A stretch of DNA of 7,765 nt from contig NHDX01000023.1 of the NCBI GenBank assembly GCA_002171675.1, positions 32,993-40,757 of the forward strand, written 5' to 3'. A program made the translations under genes and the position numbers. Shown here in pieces: positions 1-6,106 of this stretch; positions within the stretch are counted from its first letter, which is position 1; each line of letters begins with the position of its first letter. The DNA comes from Chloroflexi bacterium TMED70 (GTDB taxonomy: Bacteria; Chloroflexota; Dehalococcoidia; Lucifugimonadales; Lucifugimonadaceae). The notes beneath the pieces are model-generated. The model was given only the letters and a program-made list of their open reading frames with translations. It was not told where the DNA came from and searched no databases.

Positions 1-141
1 TTCGCTGAAGCTGCTAAGATAGCTAAATCAGAATGTTCCCCAATCGAAGATATGAGAGGAACTGTTGAACAACGACAGCATTTAGTAGAGGTTATAACTA
101 ACAGAACATTGAGCAAATCATTAGAAAGAATAGGGGGATAA
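1..141 (+). CDS. FAD-binding (CoxM-type) subunit of a molybdenum hydroxylase, C-terminal fragment
   Basis: Only the last 46 codons are in the window; the gene begins upstream and ends with TAA at 139-141. The frame reads as the C-terminal end of the CO_deh_flav_C domain. It shows the typical small helical segment, a D-x-RG element (EDMRG, fragment residues 16-20), then a Q-R-x-x-L-V stretch and a terminal helix rich in Leu, Arg and Ser. In this family the subunit binds FAD and passes electrons from the [2Fe-2S] subunit to an external acceptor. It lies 1 nt before the CoxS-type gene, giving the M-S-L gene order common in cox-like operons, and its last codons contain the ribosome binding site of that gene. 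The identification rests on a short fragment plus strong context. The FAD-binding motifs themselves lie outside the window and cannot be checked. Confidence 0.82.
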   Translation, partial: FAEAAKIAKSECSPIEDMRGTVEQRQHLVEVITNRTLSKSLERIGG

Positions 142-142
142 C

Positions 143-616
143 ATGGCAACCGAAAAAATTCATGTAAAGACAACTATAAATGGTCGGCCAGAAGAATTTC
201 TTACTGATCCATATGTGAGCTTATTAGACGCTCTTAGAGAAATTGTTGGTCTTACAGGCAGTAAAGAAGGATGTTTAGATGGAAACTGTGGAGCATGCAC
301 AGTGTCTGTAAATGGCAGAATCGTTGATTCTTGCCTAGTTCTTGCTGCTGAAGTAGATGGCCAAAATATTGAAACAGTTGAAGGGATGGCAAATTCAGAA
401 GGTCTTCATCCTCTACAACAAGCATTTTTAGAAGAAGCTGCATTACAATGTGGTATTTGTACTCCAGGATTCTTAGTAGCAGCCAAAGGTTTACTAGATA
501 ATGAACCTGACCCAAGTGAAGAAAGAATTAGACATTGGTTAGCTGGAAACTTATGCAGATGTACAGGTTACGAAAATATAATTAAAGCAGTTCAAAAAGC
601 TGCCAAAGAACTTTAA
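143..616 (+). CDS. Two-[2Fe-2S] (CoxS-type) subunit of a molybdenum hydroxylase
   Basis: This 157-residue protein has the standard length and domain order of the small subunit of xanthine dehydrogenase/CO dehydrogenase-family enzymes. The N-terminal plant-type ferredoxin domain carries cluster ligands Cys44, Cys49, Cys52 and Cys64. The C-terminal four-helix domain carries Cys103, Cys106, Cys138 and Cys140 in the QCGICTPG and LCRCTGY motifs. Gln102, just before the third cysteine group, is the residue that in this family contacts the molybdopterin cytosine dinucleotide cofactor. All eight ligands are present, so the subunit should be functional. Its role is electron transfer from the Mo site in the L subunit to FAD in the M subunit, in the cytoplasm. 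The ATG follows a GGGGG stretch at 133-137 with 5-nt spacing, inside the end of the upstream gene, and the next gene starts 13 nt after its stop. It is the only small subunit in the window, although two large subunits follow. The family assignment is very firm; the substrate is not known. Confidence 0.96.
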   Translation: MATEKIHVKTTINGRPEEFLTDPYVSLLDALREIVGLTGSKEGCLDGNCGACTVSVNGRIVDSCLVLAAEVDGQNIETVEGMANSEGLHPLQQAFLEEAALQCGICTPGFLVAAKGLLDNEPDPSEERIRHWLAGNLCRCTGYENIIKAVQKAAKEL

Positions 617-629
617 AAGGAGAAAAATC

Positions 630-2909
630 ATGGTAAATGTATCAGATTCTAAGGATTATAAAGTTATTGGATCCAACCCTATAAGACATGATGGTTACGA
701 TAAAGTTACCGGAAGAGCTATTTATGGGGCTGACATTAAACTTCCTGGATTAATTTGGGCATCAATAGTTAGAAGCCCTCATGCACATGCAGTGATAAAG
801 AGCATAGACACTTCTGAAGCGTCTAAGGTTGAAGGTGTATTTGCAGTCATGACTGGAAGAGATCTTCCAAAATTAGCAGATAGCTGGATAGACCATGGAG
901 AAGGTACAGAAAATATATCATGGTCTTCAGAAAATATTATGGCCACAAAAAAAGCTCTATACAAAGGGCATGCAGTCGCAGCCATTGCAGCTGTAGACCG
1001 ATATGTAGCCGATTATGCAGCTTCAAAAGTAAAGGTAGAGTATGAAGTACTTGAATCTGTAACTAATGTTGAAGATGCTACAAAAGAAAATGCTCCAATT
1101 CTTCTAGAAGATCTTGTAGGAGACCATATTGGAGAAAAAGTTAGTAACACTAATATTGCTTCAGTTACAAGACATGAATTTGGGAACCCAGATAAGGCAT
1201 TCGAAGAAGCGGAGAATGTTGTTGAAAAAACATTTACTCTTCAAATGGTTCATCAAGGATATATAGAGCCTCACAATGCTACAGCTCATTGGGATGAAGA
1301 CGATAGAATAAAGGTCTGGACATCAACTCAAGGAGCTTTCCCTGTTAGAACTTCGACTGCAGCAATTCTAGATATGGATGTATCAAGAATTAAGGTAACA
1401 CCATTAGAAATTGGTGGTGGATTCGGAGGAAAAATCCCAGTTTACTTGGAACCAGTTGTTTCGATTCTTTCAAAAAAATCAGGCAGACCAGTTAAGGCAA
1501 TTATGGAAAGATCAAATGTCTTTCAAGCATCAGGGCCTGCTCCTGGTGGAACCATAACTGTAAAAATGGGAACTGACAAAGATGCTAATATTATTGCTGC
1601 TGAAACATCAATAAAATTAGAAGCTGGTGGATTCCCTGGTGCTGCTGTTGGAGCAGCAGTACAATGTATATTTGCACCATATGATATTCCAAATACAAGA
1701 ATTGATGGTTATGACATTGTTGTAAATAAGCCAAAATCAGCAGCATATAGAGCCCCTGGTTCTCCACAAGCTGCATTTGCTGCGGAAACAGTTTCAGACG
1801 AATTAGCTAGAATCCATAATATGGATCCTATAGACTTCAGACTACAAAATGCTTCTAAGGAAGATACTAGAAGAGCTGATGGAGTTGTATTCCCTAAAAT
1901 TGGAAACGTTGAAGTGTTAGAAGCTGCTAAAGCAAGTGACCATTGGAAATCAGACCTTGGAACTCCTCCTAAAGGTAGAGTTAGAGGAAGAGGAGTTGCA
2001 TCAGGTTACTGGTTTAATGTTGGTCTAAAATCTGCAGTATCTCTTACAGTAAATAATGACGGTTCAGTTGCCTTGGTAGAAGGTTCGACTGACATCGGTG
2101 GAACAAGAACTTCTATTTCCATGCAAGCAGCTGAAGTTTTAGGTATTGGAGTTGAAAATTTCATACCATCAGTTGGAGATACAGATACAGCAGGATACGC
2201 TGATGTAACTGGTGGATCTAGAACAACTTATGCAACTGGATTTGCAGCTGTTAAAGCAGCAGAAAATCTAATAGAAGTATTAAAAGAAAGATGTGCAATA
2301 ATTTGGTCATTAGATAAAAATGATATAGATTTTAGTGACGGTACATTTTATGCTAGCAAAGATCCTGAGTTGAAATTCTCATTCAAAGATCTTGCATCAA
2401 ACTTAGACAATACTGGTGGACCAGCTTCTTCAACAGGAAGTGTTGATCTTGAATCAGCAGGTGGAGCATTTGGAACACATATAGTTGATATTGATGTTGA
2501 TCCAGATACAGGTAAAACTGATGTAGCAAGATACACTGTTGTACAAGATGTTGGAACTGCTATTTATCCTGCTTATGTAAGAGGGCAAATGGCTGGAGGT
2601 GCTGTTCAAGGTATTGGATGGGCACTTAATGAAGAATACTATATGAAGGATGACGGTTCTCAGGCAAATACATCTTACTTAGATTACAGGATGCCTACAG
2701 CATTAGATCTTCCAAACATTGAAACAGTAATAGTTGAAGTACCAAATCCTGGACATCCGTTTGGGGTTAGAGGTGTTGGAGAGGTTCCAATTTGTCCTCC
2801 AGTAGGAGCAATTGGAAATGCACTTCATGACGCTCTTGGTAAAAGATTCTATGATGCTCCAATGAAACCAGGAAAAATTCTTAATGTGTTAGGGAAAATA
2901 TCTGACTAA
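630..2909 (+). CDS. Molybdopterin-binding (CoxL/XdhA-type) large subunit of a molybdenum hydroxylase, paralog 1
   Basis: This 759-residue protein is full length for the family. It has an N-terminal a/b hammerhead domain (about residues 20-140, with VTGRAIYGAD and the RSPHAHA motif) followed by the long Mo-cofactor-binding region. Visible landmarks are QGYIEPHNATA, STQGAF, the cofactor loop GGGFGGK (262-268), the active-site loop AYRAPGSPQ (372-380), TGGSRTTYATG, and GVRGVGEVP with the expected catalytic glutamate Glu718. The family hydroxylates or oxidises its substrate at a Mo-MCD or Mo-MPT centre using water oxygen. The active-site loop has no Cys and differs from AYxCSFR (form I CO dehydrogenase) and AYRGAGR (form II), so CO oxidation is unlikely; the true substrate is unknown. 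No signal peptide is seen, so it is cytoplasmic. The start ATG has AAGGAG at 617-622, 7 nt upstream. It follows the S gene by 13 nt, completing an M-S-L operon, and an intrinsic terminator lies just after its stop. Confidence 0.94.
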   Translation: MVNVSDSKDYKVIGSNPIRHDGYDKVTGRAIYGADIKLPGLIWASIVRSPHAHAVIKSIDTSEASKVEGVFAVMTGRDLPKLADSWIDHGEGTENISWSSENIMATKKALYKGHAVAAIAAVDRYVADYAASKVKVEYEVLESVTNVEDATKENAPILLEDLVGDHIGEKVSNTNIASVTRHEFGNPDKAFEEAENVVEKTFTLQMVHQGYIEPHNATAHWDEDDRIKVWTSTQGAFPVRTSTAAILDMDVSRIKVTPLEIGGGFGGKIPVYLEPVVSILSKKSGRPVKAIMERSNVFQASGPAPGGTITVKMGTDKDANIIAAETSIKLEAGGFPGAAVGAAVQCIFAPYDIPNTRIDGYDIVVNKPKSAAYRAPGSPQAAFAAETVSDELARIHNMDPIDFRLQNASKEDTRRADGVVFPKIGNVEVLEAAKASDHWKSDLGTPPKGRVRGRGVASGYWFNVGLKSAVSLTVNNDGSVALVEGSTDIGGTRTSISMQAAEVLGIGVENFIPSVGDTDTAGYADVTGGSRTTYATGFAAVKAAENLIEVLKERCAIIWSLDKNDIDFSDGTFYASKDPELKFSFKDLASNLDNTGGPASSTGSVDLESAGGAFGTHIVDIDVDPDTGKTDVARYTVVQDVGTAIYPAYVRGQMAGGAVQGIGWALNEEYYMKDDGSQANTSYLDYRMPTALDLPNIETVIVEVPNPGHPFGVRGVGEVPICPPVGAIGNALHDALGKRFYDAPMKPGKILNVLGKISD
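696..727 (+). repeat. Exact 32-bp repeat, copy in large-subunit paralog 1
   Basis: This coding segment (DKVTGRAIYG region) is identical base for base to 3083-3114 in paralog 2, although the two genes are diverged in most other places. It reflects common ancestry by duplication, with strong local conservation or later gene conversion. Confidence 0.8.
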
Positions 2910-3013
2910 TTTAACATAAGATAATAAAAATTTAAAACCGTGATCTGTAAGTTTTATATATTTGAGTATAAAATTTAATTATCACGGTTTTTTTTGAAAG
3001 GAAATATCTGTAA
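2910..3013 (+). other. Intergenic region between the paralogous large-subunit genes
   Basis: This 104-nt gap is the only noncoding stretch longer than about 15 nt in the window. It holds the terminator hairpin and the ribosome binding site (GAAAGG at 2996-3001, about 12 nt before the ATG at 3014). A TATAAAAT sequence in the hairpin loop (2967-2974) resembles a -10 box but has no good -35 element at the right distance. No conserved operator repeat or small ORF is seen. Confidence 0.6.
2934..2995 (+). terminator. Intrinsic (rho-independent) terminator between the two CoxL-type genes
   Basis: A perfect 11-bp inverted repeat pairs AAAACCGTGAT (2934-2944) with its complement at 2981-2991. Inside the loop a second perfect 7-bp stem pairs TTTTATA (2952-2958) with TATAAAA (2967-2973). 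The downstream arm runs into eight consecutive T residues (2988-2995), as in a classical intrinsic terminator on the + strand. It begins 25 nt after the stop of the first L gene. The T-run ends immediately before GAAAGG (2996-3001), the likely ribosome binding site of the second L gene. The hairpin could therefore end the M-S-L transcript, partly reduce expression of the downstream genes, or act as an mRNA end or processing site. No convincing promoter is visible between it and the next gene. Confidence 0.85.
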
Positions 3014-5266
3014 ATGACAATAAATTTTGATTCTAAAAAAGATTATAGTGTTATTGGAACAAACCCAATAAGACACGATGGCTACGATAAAGTTACCGGA
3101 AGAGCTATTTATGGAGCAGATGTAAAATTACCTAACATGATTTGGGCAGAAACATTACGAAGCCCTTATGCCCATGCAAAAATAATTTCTATAGATACTA
3201 GTCAAGCAGAAAAAATGGATGGTGTTTTTGCTGTAATTACATCTAAAGATATTCCTATAAACCAAAAAACTGATGGAAGTAAAAGTATAAAAAGAGACGC
3301 AGAAAATATACTTGCTAGTAAAAAGGTTTTATATAAAGGGCATGCAGTCGCAGCAGTTTCTGCAACTGATAGAAATACGGCTAAGGAAGCATGTAAATTA
3401 ATCAAAGTAGAATATGAAGTACTTGAGCCTGTAAAGAATGTTGAAGAAGCAATAGCTAAAAATGCTCCGATAATTATTGAAGATTTAGAATCAGATCATC
3501 TAGGAGAAAAAGTTAAGAATAGCAATATAGCTCAACATTTTAGACATGCTCTAGGAAATATAAAAGATGGATTTGATAAAAGTGATCTAATCGTTGAAAG
3601 AGAATTCAATTTACAGATGGTCCATCAAGGTTATATAGAGCCTCATAATGCTACAGCACATTGGGATGAAAATAATCATTTATCTCTATGGTCTAGTACT
3701 CAAGGTCAATTTGCTGTAAGAGACTTAACTGCTGGATTTTTAGATTTATCAATTTCTAAGGTAACAACCTTTCCTGTAGAAATTGGTGGTGGTTTTGGAG
3801 GTAAGACAAAAGTCTATCTTCCTCCACTTGCTGCGATACTATCAAAAAAGTCAGGTTATAGGCCTGTGAAGATGATAATGGATAGAGTCTCAGTTTTTCA
3901 GGGTTCCGGTCCTGCACCTGGTGGAAAAGTCATAGTAAAAATGGGGGTAACAAACGATGGAAAAATCCAATCAAGCTCAGTTGACCTAAAATTTGAAGCA
4001 GGAGCTTTCCCTGGATCAGCAGTTGCTGCCGGTTCTGTATGCTGCTTGGCTTGTTACAATATTCCTAACATTCAAGTTGATGCCTTCGATGTGCTAGTTA
4101 ATAAACCTAAGTCAGCTGCTTATAGGGCTCCAGGCTCTCCCCAAGTATCATTTGCGGTAGAGAGTGTTATAGATGAGATATGCGATAAAATGACATGGGA
4201 TAAGATTGATTTTAGAATCAATAATGCTTCAAAAGAAGGAACAAGAAAACCTGATGGAGTCTTATTTCATAAAATAGGTTTTATTCAAACTCTAGAAGCT
4301 GCAAAGAAAAGTAAGCATTGGAATACTCCAATAAATAAGAGAAATAAAAATAAAATTTATGGCAGAGGTATATCGTGTGGATACTGGCATAATGGTGGCG
4401 GAAGATCCACTGTAGACTTAATGCTTCAAGATGATGGTAATATCGCTCTAAATGAAGGGTCAGCTGATATAGGAGGTTCAAGAACTTCAATATCTATGCA
4501 AGTTGCTGAAACTCTTGGAATATCAGCAGAGAGCGTTCATCCTTCAATTCCTGACACAGATACAATTGGTTTCACTCAAACTACGGGTGGTTCAAGAACT
4601 ACCTATGCAACAGGGTATGCTGGATGGGAAGCAGCTAAAAAATTAATTGATGAAATGAAGAAAAGAGTTTCTATTCTTTGGGAAGAGCCAGGATCAGAAA
4701 TTATCTTTGAAGATGGGATTTTTATTTCTAAAGACTCAAAAAGAAAAATAGGGATTCCTGAATTAGCATCAAAAATAAATCCAACCGGTGGCCCAGTAAC
4801 TTCTACTGCTTCGGTAAATTTATCTGTTGCTGGAAATGGATTTGGCGTAGGAATATGTGATATAGAAATTGATCCTCAAACAGGAAAAACTGATGTAGTA
4901 AACTACACAGCTATTCAAGATGTTGGAAAAGCAATTTATCCTGCTTATGTTGAAGGACAAATTAAGGGTGGTGCGGTTCAAGGAATTGGATGGGCGCTAA
5001 ATGAAGAATACTATATAGAAAATGATGGCAGTATGGCAAATACAAGTTTTCTTGACTATAGAATGCCAACTGCTTTAGATATGCCAAATATAGACGTGAT
5101 ACTAGTTGAAGTACCTAATCCTTTACATCCATTTGGAGTTAGAGGAGTGGGTGAAGTTCCAATTGTTCCACCATTAGCTGCTGTAGGAAATGCTATAAAA
5201 GAAGCTACTGGAAAAAGATTATTTGAGACTCCTATGAATCCAAGAAAGATTTTGGAGGTTTTGTAA
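3014..5266 (+). CDS. Molybdopterin-binding (CoxL/XdhA-type) large subunit of a molybdenum hydroxylase, paralog 2
   Basis: This 750-residue protein is a tandem paralog of the preceding large subunit. The two align over their whole length with well over half of residues identical by eye. The same landmarks are present: VTGRAIYGAD, RSPYAHA, QGYIEPHNATA, STQGQF, GGGFGGK (258-264), AYRAPGSPQ (369-377), TGGSRTTYATG and GVRGVGEVP with the expected catalytic Glu714. All core residues are kept, so it looks active and is not a decaying copy. It differs in the segment after the first IP/LP motif, which is 5 residues shorter (82-96 here against 81-100 in paralog 1). It also differs around residues 345-352 (VCCLACYN against QCIFAPYD), a region preceding the active-site loop, which could change substrate choice. 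There is no separate S or M gene beside it, so it presumably uses the upstream ones. The ATG follows GAAAGG with a rather long spacer of about 12 nt. It leads a tight run of pterin genes and starts after a terminator. Its substrate is unknown. Confidence 0.93.
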   Translation: MTINFDSKKDYSVIGTNPIRHDGYDKVTGRAIYGADVKLPNMIWAETLRSPYAHAKIISIDTSQAEKMDGVFAVITSKDIPINQKTDGSKSIKRDAENILASKKVLYKGHAVAAVSATDRNTAKEACKLIKVEYEVLEPVKNVEEAIAKNAPIIIEDLESDHLGEKVKNSNIAQHFRHALGNIKDGFDKSDLIVEREFNLQMVHQGYIEPHNATAHWDENNHLSLWSSTQGQFAVRDLTAGFLDLSISKVTTFPVEIGGGFGGKTKVYLPPLAAILSKKSGYRPVKMIMDRVSVFQGSGPAPGGKVIVKMGVTNDGKIQSSSVDLKFEAGAFPGSAVAAGSVCCLACYNIPNIQVDAFDVLVNKPKSAAYRAPGSPQVSFAVESVIDEICDKMTWDKIDFRINNASKEGTRKPDGVLFHKIGFIQTLEAAKKSKHWNTPINKRNKNKIYGRGISCGYWHNGGGRSTVDLMLQDDGNIALNEGSADIGGSRTSISMQVAETLGISAESVHPSIPDTDTIGFTQTTGGSRTTYATGYAGWEAAKKLIDEMKKRVSILWEEPGSEIIFEDGIFISKDSKRKIGIPELASKINPTGGPVTSTASVNLSVAGNGFGVGICDIEIDPQTGKTDVVNYTAIQDVGKAIYPAYVEGQIKGGAVQGIGWALNEEYYIENDGSMANTSFLDYRMPTALDMPNIDVILVEVPNPLHPFGVRGVGEVPIVPPLAAVGNAIKEATGKRLFETPMNPRKILEVL
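3083..3114 (+). repeat. Exact 32-bp repeat, copy in large-subunit paralog 2
   Basis: This is the second copy of the 32-bp identical coding segment found at 696-727. A shorter exact match of 20 bp (AAAGGGCATGCAGTCGCAGC) also links 963-982 with 3335-3354, so nucleotide identity is high in the N-terminal domain region. Confidence 0.8.
5254..5258 (+). promoter_or_regulatory. Ribosome binding site of the MoaD/ThiS-like gene (supports a TTG start)
   Basis: GGAGG lies inside the last codons of the preceding gene, 9 nt before TTG at 5268-5270. The first in-frame ATG is far inside the conserved fold (residue 36), so this site fixes the TTG as the likely start. Confidence 0.7.
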
Positions 5267-5267
5267 T

Positions 5268-5531
5268 TTGGCCAAAGTTTTTTTACCATATCAATTAAAA
5301 AAAGCTACTAATAATGAGGATTTCATAGATGTTCAGGGAAAAACATTGAGGGAGGTTATAGATAATCTTGAAAAAATGTTTCCTGGAACAAAAGAACATC
5401 TTGTTGAAGAAGAGAGAATAAAGCCTGGGCTTGCAGCTATTTGTGGGTTCTCTGCAACCAGAAAAGGATTATTACAAGAACTAGAACCTGATACAGAAGT
5501 GCATTTTTTGCCATCTATTGCAGGAGGATAA
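5268..5531 (+). CDS. MoaD/ThiS-family sulfur carrier-like protein ending in Gly-Gly
   Basis: This 87-residue protein has the size and pattern of the ubiquitin-like MoaD/ThiS family. It has an N-terminal beta strand (AKVFLPYQLKK), a TLREVIDNLEKMFPG helix, a central strand and a C-terminal EVHFLPSIAGG. The terminal Gly-Gly is the hallmark of carriers that are adenylated and thiocarboxylated to donate sulfur. In molybdopterin synthase, MoaD works with MoaE to add the two dithiolene sulfurs, so beside Mo-hydroxylase genes a role in molybdenum cofactor supply is a reasonable inference. No MoaE, MoeB or ThiG is in the window, so a different sulfur-transfer role cannot be excluded. The start is TTG, 1 nt after the upstream stop and 9 nt downstream of GGAGG; the only nearby ATG (codon 36) would remove half of the fold. 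Its terminal Gly codons overlap the ribosome binding site of folE, suggesting translational coupling. Confidence 0.82.
   Translation: MAKVFLPYQLKKATNNEDFIDVQGKTLREVIDNLEKMFPGTKEHLVEEERIKPGLAAICGFSATRKGLLQELEPDTEVHFLPSIAGG
5522..5527 (+). promoter_or_regulatory. Ribosome binding site of folE (points to an ATT start)
   Basis: AGGAGG is a full-strength Shine-Dalgarno sequence and is followed after 5 nt by ATT at 5533-5535, in the folE frame. It lies downstream of the only nearby conventional start (TTG at 5518), so it cannot serve that codon. The context GGATAACAT at 5526-5534 is identical to the context of the CoxS-type start at 136-144, where the codon is ATG. Confidence 0.65.
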
Positions 5532-5532
5532 C

Positions 5533-6096
5533 ATTTCAGATATTAATAAAGAAATAATAGAAGATTCTATCAAATCAATTTTAGATAGTTTGGGAGATAA
5601 AATAGACAAAAATGGGACTATGAAAACTCCCACAAGAGTTGCAAAGGCATACGAAGAACTTCTTGAAGGCTATAACACAGATATAGATTCGCTAATAAAT
5701 AATGCTTTATTTGATGTAGAGTATGATCAAATTGTGACTGTAAAAAATATTAGTTTTTACTCTTTATGTGAACATCACCTTTTACCCTTTTTTGGCACAA
5801 TCCATATAGGATATCTACCTAAGGATAAAATTATAGGATTATCTAAGTTACCGAGAATAGCATTAATGTTTGCTAGAAGGTTGCAGGTCCAAGAAAGACT
5901 TACAGAACAAATAGGTGAAGCTATATATAAAAAAACTAATGCCTTAGGAGCAGGGGTTGTAGTAACTGCCCAGCATATGTGCTCAAGTATGAGAGGCGTA
6001 AAAATGCCTGGAACAAATATGGTTACAAGCTCTCTATTTGGTAGTTTTAAGTCAGATAGTTCTACTAGAAATGAATTCTTAGACTTGATTAGATAA
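5533..6096 (+). CDS. folE: GTP cyclohydrolase I (FolE)
   Basis: FolE converts GTP to 7,8-dihydroneopterin triphosphate, the first step of folate and tetrahydropterin synthesis. The protein (187 residues from ATT) has the N-terminal helices with KTPTRVAKAYEELLEGY and the complete catalytic core. The CEHHLLPF motif supplies Zn ligands Cys79 and His82, and QHMCSSMRG supplies Cys150 and the catalytic His148. GLSKLPRIALMFARRLQVQERLT carries the Gln120-Glu121 pair used for GTP binding. The spacing of Cys79 to Cys150 (71 residues) matches the E. coli enzyme (Cys110 to Cys181). The enzyme is Zn-dependent, cytoplasmic and normally a decamer. The start is unusual: no ATG or GTG lies near the expected N terminus. 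AGGAGG at 5522-5527 points to ATT at 5533, while the nearest conventional start is TTG at 5518, which overlaps the upstream gene by 14 nt and has no Shine-Dalgarno sequence. The function is firm and the start is uncertain. Confidence 0.95.
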   Translation: MSDINKEIIEDSIKSILDSLGDKIDKNGTMKTPTRVAKAYEELLEGYNTDIDSLINNALFDVEYDQIVTVKNISFYSLCEHHLLPFFGTIHIGYLPKDKIIGLSKLPRIALMFARRLQVQERLTEQIGEAIYKKTNALGAGVVVTAQHMCSSMRGVKMPGTNMVTSSLFGSFKSDSSTRNEFLDLIR

Positions 6097-6106
6097 GGCT
6101 TTCATT

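Noticed and set aside
252..515. Minus-strand open frame inside the CoxS-type gene
   Set aside because: It is antisense to a gene with all cluster ligands conserved, and its translation is low-complexity (Leu/Gln-rich) with no family pattern.
1591..1776. Minus-strand open frames inside the large-subunit genes (also near 779-985, 2348-2536, 3202-3405, 4281-4490 and 5056-5289)
   Set aside because: They are shadows of well-supported coding frames on the + strand, have biased composition and show no domain.
630..2909. Form I carbon monoxide dehydrogenase (CoxL)
   Set aside because: The Cys-containing AYxCSFR loop that binds the copper of the Mo-Cu site is absent; the loop reads AYRAPGSPQ in both paralogs.
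2952..2974. Promoter for the second large-subunit gene (TATAAAAT at 2967)
   Set aside because: The sequence is part of the inner hairpin stem of the terminator and has no recognisable -35 element 16-18 nt upstream; in A+T-rich DNA such matches are common.
3014..5266. Second large subunit as a pseudogene copy
   Set aside because: The frame is uninterrupted over 750 codons and keeps GGGFGGK, AYRAPGSPQ and the catalytic Glu, so degeneration is not supported.
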